Shown here: positions 24,373-33,466 of the stretch, one piece after another
Layout of the letters: each line of letters opens with the position of its first letter
How positions within the stretch are numbered: position 1 is the stretch's first letter
Assembly: GCF_030908215.1 (NCBI RefSeq)
Contig: NZ_JAVFJK010000011.1
Coordinates: 62,001-126,000, forward strand
Reading direction: 5' to 3'
Source of the DNA: Sinomonas sp. ASV486
GTDB taxonomy: Bacteria; Actinomycetota; Actinomycetes; Actinomycetales; Micrococcaceae
Length of the DNA: 64,000 nucleotides
The notes under the pieces: model-generated
What the model was told of the DNA's origin: nothing
The model's input: the letters and a program-made list of their open reading frames with translations, nothing else
Database searches by the model: none
Translations under genes and position numbers: made by a program

Positions 24373-25446
24373 TCAGCCCTTGAGGTCCTCAAGCTCGATC
24401 TTCTCGACCCACTTGTCGATGTTCTTCGCCACGAGCTGCCAGTCGATGTCCTGGCGCGTGAAGGCCTCCGTCTGGGCCATAGCGTCCTTATTGGCCGTCG
24501 CGGCGGCCTTGGTGTTCGTCGGGGCCGTGAAGAACTGGTTGGACCACTTCGACTGGACCTCGGCCGAGCCGAACCAGTCGATGAACTTCTTGGCCGCCTC
24601 GGCGTTCTTGCTGCCCTTGACGAGCGCGACCTGCTGAACCGCGTAGGGCACCCCGACGGCGGGCTTCACGGCCTCCGTCGCGATGCCGTACTGCTTCTCG
24701 CGGCTGGCCTTGCCCGCGAGCCACATCTGGCCGGCGTCTACCGTGCCGTCCTTCATGCGGGCGTAGAGGTCGGTGCCCTTGACCGCGCGGGAGCCCGTGG
24801 CGAAGTACGCCTTGACTGCGTCCCAGCCCTGCTGGCTGACTCCGAGGGTACCGTTCGGGTCGGCGTAGCGGGCGAGGATTCCGGCCAGGACCATCTGGGT
24901 CGTGGCGCCGCCGAGCGACGTCGGCACCTCGTAGCGGCCCTTGAAGGCGGGCTTGGTCCAGAGGTCGGTCCAGTCCTGCGGGGCGGCCGACGGGCTGGCG
25001 TAGGCGGCCTTGTTGTAGACGAGCATGATGGGTTCCCGGACGATCGGCCAGAACGTCTTGCCCGCCTTGTCGCCGAGGGCCGGGTCCACGTCGCTCGCCC
25101 AGGCGGGGGTGTAGGACTCGAGGACGTTCTGCCCCTTGAGCTTCTCGAAGTAGACATTGTTGAGACCGAAGGCTACGTCCGCGACGGGGTTGTTCTTCTC
25201 CGCGCTCAGTCGGTTCATGACGTCCCCGCCACCGAGGTCCACGAGCTGGAGCTTGAAGCCCGCGGCCGAGGCCTCCTTGGTGAGCCAGTCGCCGCGCCCG
25301 TCCGAGACCGAGTTGCTGTAGACGACGAGGGAGGCCTGATCGCTGCCGCCCACGGAGGATGCGGTCTGGCCGGGCGGCGTGCAGGCGGTGAGCAGGGCAC
25401 CGGCCACCGCAAGGGCGGTTCCGGCGAACAGAGATCGGCGCTTCAT
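24373..25446 (-). CDS. ABC transporter substrate-binding lipoprotein
   Basis: A 357-residue family-1 extracellular solute-binding protein. The signal peptide ends in the lipobox LTAC (Cys22), so it is anchored on the outer face of the membrane. The fold resembles the FbpA/ThiB/phosphonate-binding class (LVVYSNSVSDGRGDWLTKEA, DVAFGLNNVYFEKLKGQ, FFTAPTNTKAAA). The ligand cannot be read off; the adjacent GDPD gene hints at a glycerophosphodiester or related compound. It is the first gene of the operon and has two LacI operators before its start. Confidence 0.9.
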   Translation of the reverse strand: MKRRSLFAGTALAVAGALLTACTPPGQTASSVGGSDQASLVVYSNSVSDGRGDWLTKEASAAGFKLQLVDLGGGDVMNRLSAEKNNPVADVAFGLNNVYFEKLKGQNVLESYTPAWASDVDPALGDKAGKTFWPIVREPIMLVYNKAAYASPSAAPQDWTDLWTKPAFKGRYEVPTSLGGATTQMVLAGILARYADPNGTLGVSQQGWDAVKAYFATGSRAVKGTDLYARMKDGTVDAGQMWLAGKASREKQYGIATEAVKPAVGVPYAVQQVALVKGSKNAEAAKKFIDWFGSAEVQSKWSNQFFTAPTNTKAAATANKDAMAQTEAFTRQDIDWQLVAKNIDKWVEKIELEDLKG

Positions 25447-25470
25447 GGAGTACTCCTTGGTCAGAGGGAA

Positions 25471-25510
25471 ATGATCGCGCTTTCATTTGCACCAATGAAC
25501 GCGCTTTCAT
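25471..25510. promoter_or_regulatory. Tandem LacI-type operators
   Basis: Two near-identical 16-mers, ATGATCGCGCTTTCAT (25471-25486) and ATGAACGCGCTTTCAT (25495-25510), lie 24 bp apart. Both match the pseudo-palindrome ATGAAmGCGCkTTCAT with the central GCGC typical of LacI/GalR operators. They start 25 bp before the lipoprotein gene whose operon ends in lacI, strongly suggesting self-contained feedback control. Confidence 0.8.
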
Positions 25511-25610
25511 TTCCCATCGTCAGCCCAGGAGGCGTCCTGCCTGTGGAACCATCATGACGCCGCGGTGAACAGACGGCGAACGCGCGGCGCCGCCCGGGCG
25601 CCCCGGAGGC

Positions 25611-26549
25611 TCAGCCGGTTTTGCGGGTGCGCCGCTTGGGTGGCGCCTTCTCCTCGGACGGTGACCCCTCGGCGTCGGCCGCCTCCAGCTTCCCAGCCCG
25701 CCCGCGCCCAGCCGCGGACGCCCTCGAGACCGCGGCGGGCTCCTCCGCCCCCTTGGCGGCCTTGCGCCGGTTTTCGACCGAGCGCCGCAGCGCCTCCATG
25801 AGATCGAGGACCTCGGCGCCCTCGCCCTCCTCGGCCGGAGCGCCGAAGGTCTCCTCGGTGTCCACGGCGTCGCCCTTGGCGAGCTTGGCCTCGACAAGCT
25901 GGCGCAGCTGCTCCTGGTACTCGTCGGCGAACTGCTCGGGCTCGAACTCGGAGGAGAGGCTCTCCACGAGCGAGGATGACATCTTGAGCTCCTTGTCGGA
26001 GATCCTGACCTCGGTGTCCTCCAGGACGGGGAAGGCCGCCTCGCGCACCTCATCGGGCCAGAGCAGCGCCTGCAGGACCATGACGTCACCGCGAACCCGC
26101 AGCGCGCCGAGCCGTGATTTCTGCCGCAGGGCGAACTTCACCACGGCGGTCAGCTCCGTCTCCTCGAGGGTGCGCCGGAGCAGTTGGTAGGGCTTGACGC
26201 CGATCTTCTCCGGCTCGAGGTAGTAGCTCTTCTCAAAGAACATGGGGTCGATCTGCGCGTCCGGGACGAACTCGACAACCTCGATCTCGCGGCTGCGCTC
26301 GACCGGCAGGGACTTGAGATCCTCGTCCGTGAGGACCACGGTCTGCCCGCCCTCCTCATAGGCCTTGTCGATGTCCGCGTACTCGACGACCTCGCCGCAC
26401 ACCTCGCAGCGGCGCTGGTAGCGGATGCGCCCCTTGTCCCGATCGTGGACCTGGTGGAGCTTGAGGTCGTGGTCCTCGGTGGCGCTGTAGACCTTGACGG
26501 GCACGCTGACCAGGCCGAAGCTGATGGCGCCCTTCCAGATAGAACGCAT
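25611..26549 (-). CDS. ku: Non-homologous end-joining protein Ku
   Basis: A 312-residue bacterial Ku. The hallmark N-terminus MRSIWKGAISFGLVSVPVKVY is followed by the Ku core (LHQVHDRDKGRIRYQRRCEVCGEVV, FFEKSYYLEP, KPYQLLRRTLEET). The C-terminus (from about 245) is a Lys/Ala/Glu-rich tail used by actinobacterial Ku to contact DNA and LigD. It binds DNA ends as a homodimer. The start was set at 26549 by the conserved MRSIWKG; longer in-frame extensions are not Ku-like. LigD is encoded 4 kb to the right. Confidence 0.95.
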   Translation of the reverse strand: MRSIWKGAISFGLVSVPVKVYSATEDHDLKLHQVHDRDKGRIRYQRRCEVCGEVVEYADIDKAYEEGGQTVVLTDEDLKSLPVERSREIEVVEFVPDAQIDPMFFEKSYYLEPEKIGVKPYQLLRRTLEETELTAVVKFALRQKSRLGALRVRGDVMVLQALLWPDEVREAAFPVLEDTEVRISDKELKMSSSLVESLSSEFEPEQFADEYQEQLRQLVEAKLAKGDAVDTEETFGAPAEEGEGAEVLDLMEALRRSVENRRKAAKGAEEPAAVSRASAAGRGRAGKLEAADAEGSPSEEKAPPKRRTRKTG

Positions 26550-26714
26550 GTGCCTAAGTGAACCGCACAAACGCGGGCTTGGATAGGTCCGCGGGGAGGA
26601 CTCGGCGCGGCGCCCGGTGTCCTTCGGCCCTGTCGGGCGCGCCGATCCGGGACCACCGTGGAGGCGAGCCGACATTCCAGGCCCGCCCATCCGCACACCT
26701 TCGAAGGACCAGCC

Positions 26715-27251
26715 ATGAACATCCTCGTCGCCTACGCCAGCAAGCACGGGGCTACCGCGGGCATCGCCGAGCGGATCGGCTCGACGCTCAATGCCGCGGG
26801 GCTCTCAACGACCGTCAAGCCCGTCGAGGAGGTCGACGACGTCACGCCCTACGACGCCGTCGTCCTCGGCAGCGCCGCCTACATGTATCACTGGATGCGC
26901 GAGGCGACGGCCTTCGCCAAACGGCACCAGTCCGAGCTTGCCGAGCGCCCGGTGTGGCTCTTCAGCAGCGGGCCGGTCGGCGAGGAGACCGTCGACAAGG
27001 AGGGCCGTGACATCCTCGAATCGTCCGAGCCCAAGGAGTTCGAGAAGTTCGCCGACCTGCTGCATGTGAGGGACGAGCGCGTGTTCTTCGGGGCGTGGGA
27101 CCCGTCGTCCGCTCCCGTGGGCGCCATGGAGAAGATGATGAGCCACCTGCCCGGGGATCCGCTGCACGCTCTGCCGTCCGGCGACTTCCGCGACTGGGCC
27201 GACATCGAGGCCTGGGCGCAGACGATCGCCAACGAGCTCAGGGCCTCCTAG
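26715..27251 (+). CDS. Flavodoxin-domain protein (HemG-like)
   Basis: A 178-residue flavodoxin fold. It has the FMN phosphate loop YASKHGATAGIAERI (8-22), VVLGSAAYMYHWMREATAF and WLFSSGPVGEE, like protoporphyrinogen-oxidase-type flavodoxins. It probably exchanges electrons in the cytoplasm. GAAGGA stands before the ATG. Ku is divergent across 165 bp. The gene ends 31 bp before an extraordinary poly-G/poly-C tract. Confidence 0.8.
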   Translation: MNILVAYASKHGATAGIAERIGSTLNAAGLSTTVKPVEEVDDVTPYDAVVLGSAAYMYHWMREATAFAKRHQSELAERPVWLFSSGPVGEETVDKEGRDILESSEPKEFEKFADLLHVRDERVFFGAWDPSSAPVGAMEKMMSHLPGDPLHALPSGDFRDWADIEAWAQTIANELRAS

Positions 27252-27282
27252 CGGGTACCCGCGGCCGCGCGGGCGGCACACA

Positions 27283-27334
<52 letters not shown>

Positions 27335-27351
27335 ACCGCGATCAGTGTGTG

Positions 27352-29160
27352 TCAGCGGGTGAAGACCCCCGAGAAGATGTCGGAGTTGCCGAACCGCGAT
27401 GCCGCGCCGCAGGCTGCGGGCGGGAATGGCCTGGCGGGGGTCGTGTCGGCGACGGCCGACGGTTGGCTGTCCTCGCCCCAGTCAGTGCCCACCGACTGGT
27501 TCGCCGCCGTTCCGGACGGTGTACGCAGCGCGGTGCGGTAGTCGTTCACAGCGGCGCAGCTGTCGGCATTCCGCACGTCGTTCCAGGCCGGATAGACCGA
27601 CGCGTTGCTCGCCACGGCCGCGTTGTAGTCGCCGAGGAACTCGCTGACGAGGCTGTTGGAGCTGGACCCCCGCGCGTCGCCAGACACGCCGCGATGAAGC
27701 ACCGACACCGCGCCGCTGAGGTCGCCGTCGAGTGCGATCACGACGCCCTCCATGGGGCGGCGTGCGCTGAGGTCTGTGTAGACGGCATGGAAGGCGTCGT
27801 ACACCGCATACGCGGATTGGCCATCCGGGCTGATGGCCACAGCGGTGAAGTTGGGACGGTCGCCCGGGGCCTGGACGGCCCTCGGGTTCGACCACGTCGC
27901 GCCGCCGTCCGTGGACGTCTGCAGCAGCGATTCCTCCGCCCCGACGCCGTGGCGCGCATCGCTCCAGCCGAGGAGGATCCGGTCAGTGGCGCCTTGACCC
28001 GTCGGGGCGCCGTTGGCGATGTCCACGCTCGGGAAGCTGTCCGTCCGGGCACCGGCGAAGCCGTCGAACGTGAAGCGGCCCGCGAACGCGTCGAACACGC
28101 CGACGTCGGTCACGTCTGCGACTGGCCGGGGTGTGCCGAACTGCTTGCCACCGTTCGTCGACACGGCCATCATCTGCACGCTCTGGGTTCCCACGGTGCC
28201 CTCGAAGAACAGGTAGACGTTGCCCTTCGAGTCGGTGCGGATCATGGAGCCCTGTCGACCTCCGTTGTGGGCGTTGTCGTGTGCGGAGCTCACCTGGACG
28301 GGGTTCGACCAGGTGACGCCGCCGTCGTCTGAGTAGGCCGCCATGATGGGCTCTGGCTCAGAGGGCGAGTGCGTGTTGTTGGCCGCGCGGAACGAGGACC
28401 ACGATGCGTAGACGCGCCCGAAGTAGTGGCTCGAGGCCGCGTTGTCGGCCCACATGTTGTTCTTGTCGTTGAACACGACGGGGTTGAGGCGGCCGCTCGC
28501 GATGGCGGGGCTGCTCCACGCCGAGTTCTTGCCGGCCAGGGCGCTGGCGATGTCGTCGGTGTGCGATACGGCCACCGCGTAGTTCGGCGTCACGAGCGTG
28601 TTCGCACCCGGGAAATTGCCCACGAGGTTCGAGTAGTAGTAGCGGCTGCCGTTGCTCCACGAGAAGTGGCCCTGGGCGTCAGGGGCCGGGCCGACGGCCA
28701 GATTCGGGTCGCCGTTGGAAACGAGGCCGGCCTCGGCGTAGTTGGGGAGGGTGCCGATCGGCCCGCCCTGTACGCCCGTGCCGGTGCGTGCCGAGTATCC
28801 GGTGTACGTGGGCTGCTTCCAGGTGGTGCCGTTGTCGGTCGAGATGTAGACGCCGCTGAGGCCCACCCCCGGCGTGAACGGGCAGGACCCGGCCCCACTC
28901 GAGGTCTGCCTGCATGGCGCGAGGTCGACCTCTTCGTTGGCTCCCGCGATGAGAGTTCCGGAGATGGGGTCACGGGCGATGGATGGCTCATTCTGCTTGT
29001 TGCGCGGGAACGTGGTCGAGGGACTGCCCGAGGTCACCAGGGCGTCACTGGAGGAGGGCGGCGCCGGGGGTGCGGCGCTGACGACGGTGGCAGCCGAGAA
29101 CACTAGGGCAGAGGCCGCAGCCAGAGCCCCAAGACGCCGCAGGGACGAATGAATGGGCAT
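27352..29160 (-). CDS. Secreted sialidase/BNR-repeat-like protein
   Basis: A 602-residue protein with an N-terminal signal peptide (RRLGALAAASALVFSAATVVSAA, cleavage near residue 30). Asp-box motifs Ser-x-Asp-x-Gly-x-x-Trp appear as STDNGTTWK, YSDDGGVTWSNP and STDGGATWSNP, typical of six-bladed beta-propellers such as sialidases and exo-enzymes. No certain catalytic Arg triad was identified, so an enzymatic role is open. It is probably exported. The ATG at 29160 was chosen for the signal peptide and GAGGAG upstream; longer starts lack it. Confidence 0.75.
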   Translation of the reverse strand: MPIHSSLRRLGALAAASALVFSAATVVSAAPPAPPSSSDALVTSGSPSTTFPRNKQNEPSIARDPISGTLIAGANEEVDLAPCRQTSSGAGSCPFTPGVGLSGVYISTDNGTTWKQPTYTGYSARTGTGVQGGPIGTLPNYAEAGLVSNGDPNLAVGPAPDAQGHFSWSNGSRYYYSNLVGNFPGANTLVTPNYAVAVSHTDDIASALAGKNSAWSSPAIASGRLNPVVFNDKNNMWADNAASSHYFGRVYASWSSFRAANNTHSPSEPEPIMAAYSDDGGVTWSNPVQVSSAHDNAHNGGRQGSMIRTDSKGNVYLFFEGTVGTQSVQMMAVSTNGGKQFGTPRPVADVTDVGVFDAFAGRFTFDGFAGARTDSFPSVDIANGAPTGQGATDRILLGWSDARHGVGAEESLLQTSTDGGATWSNPRAVQAPGDRPNFTAVAISPDGQSAYAVYDAFHAVYTDLSARRPMEGVVIALDGDLSGAVSVLHRGVSGDARGSSSNSLVSEFLGDYNAAVASNASVYPAWNDVRNADSCAAVNDYRTALRTPSGTAANQSVGTDWGEDSQPSAVADTTPARPFPPAACGAASRFGNSDIFSGVFTR

Positions 29161-29633
29161 AACAGGAAGCTCCTCGAACGGGGCGTACGGTCCGCGCCGT
29201 CGGGCACGGACGCCAAAGGATCGCCGACCGCGCCGAGCACGGACGGACGGTGGTGCGCACACGCTGCCGAGCGCTTCCCTCAGCGCCCCGCACCGCGTCG
29301 CGTCGGCGTCGACATCCCGCCGACCAAGATCACAGTCCCTGCCATGCCCGGTCGCGCCGGGACAGGCCACGGCCAACACTAGGCCCCGACCGCGGGCTCG
29401 ACAACGGCCCGGGATGCCATCTTCCGGTCATTCGCCGGACGTCGGCGTCGGGCCCGAGCCCTCGCGCCGTTCGCGGTCCGCTGGACGCGCGGCGCCGCGT
29501 CCTCGTGAGGGTTGCCCCACCCAGCCGCTCTGGGCAGGATAGGAACCGGCGCACCCAGCGCGCCCGGTCCGGGCGATCGCCCGGGCGCGATCTGACCACT
29601 CGAGGCGGGAACGTCCGCCGGGAGGAGAGCAGC
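29161..29633. other. Gene-free interval
   Basis: This ~470-bp gap separates the divergent sialidase-like and CsbD genes. It must hold both promoters, but no convincing -10/-35 pair, palindrome or small gene stands out. A ribosome-binding sequence (GGAGGAG) precedes the CsbD start at the right end. Confidence 0.4.
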
Positions 29634-29828
29634 ATGGGACTCGGCGACAAGATCAGCAACAAGGCAGAGGAGCTCGGAGGCAAGGCCAAGGAGACCACCG
29701 GCCGGGCTACCGACAACCCGGACCTCGAGGCCGAGGGCCAGGCCGATCAGGCCTCGGCTGGCCTCAAGCAGGCTGGCGAAAAGCTCAAGGACGCCGTCAA
29801 GGACATCAAGGACGGCTTCTCGAAGTAG
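29634..29828 (+). CDS. CsbD-family stress protein
   Basis: A 64-residue CsbD-like protein. It is highly charged, with the family pattern DKISNKAEELGGKAKETTGR and TDNPDLEAEGQADQ followed by amphipathic LKQAGEKLKDAVKDIKDGF. Members are small, soluble, general-stress-induced proteins with no established biochemical activity. GGAGGAG precedes the ATG. Transcription ends at the long palindrome 29868-29937. Confidence 0.9.
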   Translation: MGLGDKISNKAEELGGKAKETTGRATDNPDLEAEGQADQASAGLKQAGEKLKDAVKDIKDGFSK

Positions 29829-29867
29829 CCCCGGCCCCTCGCCTGCACGCCGAAGAGACGCGCAGAA

Positions 29868-29937
29868 GCACGACGCCGCCCGCTCGCCTCCAGCGGGAGT
29901 CGGTCCTCGAGCGGGAGCCGGTAGGGCGGCGTCGTGC
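29868..29937. terminator. Palindrome between convergent csbD and collagen-like genes
   Basis: GCACGACGCCGCCC (29868-29881) pairs perfectly with GGGCGGCGTCGTGC (29924-29937), enclosing 42 nt that contain a smaller CTCC/GGAG fold. The GCACGACG arm is shared with the REP-type family elsewhere in this window. Likely bidirectional terminator. Confidence 0.65.
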
Positions 29938-29955
29938 GCTGTGACCCGGTGAGCG

Positions 29956-30543
29956 TCAGTTGCGGGACGGGTAGATGCCTTCGGTGCAGATCGAGTAGGT
30001 CATGTTGTTCGGAGCCGCACTCCGGAGGTCCGGGAGCGCGAAGGTCGCGCGGCCGTCGCCGCCGTAAGTGGTTCCCAGGAGCGAGAACAGGGCGGCGTTC
30101 TGGTTGATGGCCAGGAGCTGGCCGTTGGCCGGGGTGCCTTGGGCCACGCTGCCTGCCGTCAGCAGCACCTCGCCGATATAGCACTCGATGGCGCGCCCCG
30201 CAGCAGCGGTGTTCGTGTTCGTCCCGAAGGCCGTCGTGCCGGGACCCGCCGGGCCTTGGATCCCCTGGGGGCCTTGGGGGCCCGCAGGTCCGGCCGGGCC
30301 CTGGGCGTTCCACTGGGTCAGCGTTTGGGCGTTCGAACAGTGGGGCTGCGTGTTGAGCTCAATGGTGGCTGCCTGGACGTTGGCGCCGTTGGTGCAGGCA
30401 TAGAAGACACCGCCGGCAGAGGCCGGGGTCACGGCATTGGCAACCGTGACTCCCCCTGCGGCGAGCAGGACGGCAGCCGCACCAACGGAGACGGCGCGGA
30501 CGCGGGATCGCTTCAGGGACGAGACGAGGGCAGTGAACGACAT
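29956..30543 (-). CDS. Secreted collagen-like/tail-collar protein
   Basis: A 195-residue protein. A signal peptide (AVSVGAAAVLLAAGGVTVANA) is followed by a short domain with two Cys (YACTNG, PHCSNA), a collagen-type Gly-x-y stretch (GPAGPAGPQGPQGIQGPAG, about 83-101) and a C-terminal domain. The last contains LLAINQNAALFSLLGTTYGGDGRATFALPDL, the hallmark of phage tail-collar/MdpB-type repeats. It is presumably exported and trimeric, perhaps a surface adhesin. It is divergent from ligD across 186 bp with a perfect 18-bp palindrome. Confidence 0.75.
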   Translation of the reverse strand: MSFTALVSSLKRSRVRAVSVGAAAVLLAAGGVTVANAVTPASAGGVFYACTNGANVQAATIELNTQPHCSNAQTLTQWNAQGPAGPAGPQGPQGIQGPAGPGTTAFGTNTNTAAAGRAIECYIGEVLLTAGSVAQGTPANGQLLAINQNAALFSLLGTTYGGDGRATFALPDLRSAAPNNMTYSICTEGIYPSRN

Positions 30544-30617
30544 GGACGTGCCTTTCGACGCTTTGAGACCGCGGCTACTCCCCGCACTGGACGCTACGTC
30601 CGCTCCCCAGGATCTGG

Positions 30618-30635
30618 AATAGACCTAGGTCTATT
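30618..30635. promoter_or_regulatory. Perfect 18-bp palindrome between collagen-like gene and ligD
   Basis: AATAGACCTAGGTCTATT is an exact palindrome, 75-92 bp upstream of the collagen-like start and 95-112 bp upstream of ligD. Its AT-rich character and position suggest a repressor site. A related GGTCTAGACC occurs at 57729-57738 before the HTH-MurA gene. Confidence 0.5.
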
Positions 30636-30729
30636 GCCTCCGCAGGGCCGGTCCCCTTCCCACCATCCCCGCGCCCCTTCCCACCCTCCGGCACTTCCAC
30701 CCTCCCGCCCTGCGTGGCAGGGTAACCGC

Positions 30730-33384
30730 ATGGCATCGCAGCGCGAGACCGTCCAGATCGACGGCCGCAGGATCAGCCTGTCCAACCTGGACAAGGTCAT
30801 GTACCCGGCTGCGGGGACCACGAAGGGCGATGTCATCGAGTACTACCGGACGGTGGCGCCCGTGATGATTCCGGCCGTCCGCGACCGGCCGGCCACGCGC
30901 AAGAGGTGGGTCCACGGCGTCGGCACCGCAGACGAGCCCGGCGAGGTCTTCTTCCAGAAGAACCTCGACACGAGGTCCACTCCCGAGTGGGTCCAGCGGG
31001 TCACGCTCCACCACCGCCATTCCACCAACACCTACCCCCTCGTCAACGACCTGCCCACGCTGATCTGGCTCGCCCAGATCGCGGCACTCGAGATCCACGT
31101 GCCGCAGTGGCGTGCAGTCGAGACCGACACGATGATCAACCCAGATCGTCTGGTGATAGACCTCGATCCGGGCCCCGGCGCAGGGCTGCCGGAGTGCGTC
31201 GAGGTCGCACTCCTCGTCAAGCCGATCTTCGAGGACCTGGGCCTCGCATCCGTGCCCGTCACGAGTGGGTCCAAGGGCATCCACCTCTACGCGCGGCTCG
31301 ACGGAAGCCAGGAGTGGGAGCAGGTCTCCGCCGTGGCGCGCGAGTTGGCCAAGTCCCTCGAGGCCGATCACCCCGACCTCGTGGTCGCAGACCAGAAGAA
31401 GACCCTCCGCGAGGGCCGCGTCCTCGTCGACTGGAGCCAGAACAGCGGCCAGAAGACCACCATCGCGCCGTACTCCCTCCGCGGGCGCGTCCAGCCGATG
31501 GTCGCCGCGCCTCGCACGTGGGAGGAGATCGGCGCGCCCGATCTGGCACACGTGCGCTACACCGAGATGGCGGGGCGGCTCTCGACGTTCGGGGACCTCT
31601 TCGCGCCGCTCCACCCCACACCTCTCAACCCGCCCACCCTCCCCGGCACGCCCGACGCCGTCGGATCGTCTCGCCCGCGCCCGCGCGCCTCCGCGGGCGC
31701 TCCCCGTGACGGCGCGCGTTCGTCCGGCGAGGACGACGACGGTACGGGCCACGCGCCGTCGTCCGCCCAAGTCCCGACACGGGACGGCGACCGGCTGACC
31801 GCATACCGCGCCAAGCGCGACGCGGCCAAGACCCCGGAGCCCGTGCCGCCCGAAGCTGTATCCTCGGCTACGCCACGCGCCGGCGACGCGTTCGTGATCC
31901 ACGAGCACCACGCGCGGCGGCTGCACTGGGACCTGCGGCTCGAGCACGAGGGCGTGCTGTCGTCGTTCGCGATCCCGAAGGGCATCCCGACCGCAACCGG
32001 GCGGAACCATCTCGCAGTCCATACCGAGGACCATCCGCTCGAATACCTCACGTTCTCGGGCACGATCCCGCACGGCGAGTACGGCGCGGGCGAGATGTCG
32101 GTATGGGACACGGGCACGTATGAGGTTGAGAAGTGGCGCGAGGACGAGATCATCGTCATCCTGCACGGGCTGCCCGGCGGCGGCCTCGAGTCGGTGGCGG
32201 AGGGGATCGACCGGGCGGGTGAGGGCGTGCGGCTCGCGCTCATCCGCACCGATACCGGATCGGGCAGCATTTCCGGTGGCAAGGAGAACTGGCTCGCGCA
32301 CCTCATGAAGGACCAGGCCAAGGGCCACTGGCGGCGCGGGGCCCACGGTGCGCCAGACCACCCCGCCGAGCCCGGGGCCGCTGCGCCCGCGATCGGGGCT
32401 CCGGGCGCGCGAGGGGGGCCACCGCCGTCGCCCATGCTCGCGCAGGCCGGCACCGAGGGGCTGGTCCGGGACGGAGACTGGGCGTTCGAGATGAAGTGGG
32501 ACGGCATCCGTGCGATCGTGGATGCCCGGGCGGCGCCGTTGCGCCTCTTGAGCCGCAACGGGATCGACCAGACGGCCACCTACCCCGAACTCGCGGGGCT
32601 CGCGGAGCTGGGGCCCGCGGTGCTGGACGGCGAGATCGTCGCCCAGGACGCGAGGGGCCGCCCCGACTTCGGGCTCCTCCAGCAGCGGATGAACCTGGTC
32701 GGGCCGGCCGACGTCGAACGCGCCCGCCGCAGCGTCCCGGTCCGCATCATCCTGTTCGACCTCCTCGAGTACGAGGGCAGAGACCTCACACGTCTCCCGT
32801 TCCGCGAGCGCCGCGCCGCGCTCGAGCTGCTCGCCGAGGGCGGTCTGCCGGCCAACGTGCAGCTCTCCCCCGTCTTCGACGGCAGCATCGACCACGTCCT
32901 CGACGCATCCGCCGAGCATGGGCTCGAAGGCGTGGTCGCGAAGCGGAGCGGCTCCGTCTACGAGCCCGGCCGCCGCTCGGGCGCGTGGCTCAAGATCAAG
33001 CACACCCAGACCCAGGAAGTGGTGGTCGCCGGCTGGCGGGAGGGCAAGGGCGGCCGTGAGGGGACACTCGGCTCGCTCCTCGTGGGCATCCCGGACGACG
33101 ACGGCGTGCTGCGGTACGCGGGGCGGGTCGGCTCGGGCTTCACGGACCGCATGCTCGCCGAGATCTCCGGACGCCTGCGCCCCCTCGAGCGCGCGACGAG
33201 TCCACTGGCGGACATCCCGCGCGAGGACACCCGGGATGCCCACTGGGTCACCCCGAAGCTCGTCGCCGAGGTGCGGTACGGCGAGCTGACGTCCGCGGGC
33301 CGGCTGCGCCACCCGGTGTGGCGGGGGTGGCGGCCGGACAAGGAGCCCAAGGACGTGGTCCTCGAGAGGTCCCCCGGGAGGTGA
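30730..33384 (+). CDS. ligD: Multifunctional NHEJ DNA ligase LigD (POL-PE-LIG)
   Basis: An 884-residue repair enzyme. The primase/polymerase domain (about 5-290) carries Asp144 and Asp146 of LVIDLDPG. A Pro/Ser/Arg-rich linker (about 295-385) leads to the 3'-phosphoesterase domain (near 388, FVIHEHHARRLHWDLRLEHEG), then the ATP-dependent ligase with adenylation Lys589 in EMKWDGIRA and VLDGEIVA. The POL-PE-LIG order is the actinobacterial one. With Ku it repairs double-strand breaks. Linker DNA at 31732-31770 has a GACGACGG/CCGTCGTC inverted pair. Confidence 0.95.
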   Translation: MASQRETVQIDGRRISLSNLDKVMYPAAGTTKGDVIEYYRTVAPVMIPAVRDRPATRKRWVHGVGTADEPGEVFFQKNLDTRSTPEWVQRVTLHHRHSTNTYPLVNDLPTLIWLAQIAALEIHVPQWRAVETDTMINPDRLVIDLDPGPGAGLPECVEVALLVKPIFEDLGLASVPVTSGSKGIHLYARLDGSQEWEQVSAVARELAKSLEADHPDLVVADQKKTLREGRVLVDWSQNSGQKTTIAPYSLRGRVQPMVAAPRTWEEIGAPDLAHVRYTEMAGRLSTFGDLFAPLHPTPLNPPTLPGTPDAVGSSRPRPRASAGAPRDGARSSGEDDDGTGHAPSSAQVPTRDGDRLTAYRAKRDAAKTPEPVPPEAVSSATPRAGDAFVIHEHHARRLHWDLRLEHEGVLSSFAIPKGIPTATGRNHLAVHTEDHPLEYLTFSGTIPHGEYGAGEMSVWDTGTYEVEKWREDEIIVILHGLPGGGLESVAEGIDRAGEGVRLALIRTDTGSGSISGGKENWLAHLMKDQAKGHWRRGAHGAPDHPAEPGAAAPAIGAPGARGGPPPSPMLAQAGTEGLVRDGDWAFEMKWDGIRAIVDARAAPLRLLSRNGIDQTATYPELAGLAELGPAVLDGEIVAQDARGRPDFGLLQQRMNLVGPADVERARRSVPVRIILFDLLEYEGRDLTRLPFRERRAALELLAEGGLPANVQLSPVFDGSIDHVLDASAEHGLEGVVAKRSGSVYEPGRRSGAWLKIKHTQTQEVVVAGWREGKGGREGTLGSLLVGIPDDDGVLRYAGRVGSGFTDRMLAEISGRLRPLERATSPLADIPREDTRDAHWVTPKLVAEVRYGELTSAGRLRHPVWRGWRPDKEPKDVVLERSPGR

Positions 33385-33398
33385 AGTCGAATCCGGAA

Positions 33399-33411
33399 AT
33401 TGTTGAACAAT
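33399..33411. promoter_or_regulatory. GntR-type operator before pxpA
   Basis: ATTGTT-G-AACAAT is a perfect inverted repeat 56-68 bp upstream of the pxpA ATG. The same element recurs at 39109-39120 and 39132-39144 before the DUF969 operon, linking both units to one regulator, probably the GntR protein encoded at 37822. Confidence 0.75.
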
Positions 33412-33466
33412 CTGGGGAAGTGATGCATGCTGGATACAACACACCCCTGAGACGGAGATCACTACC

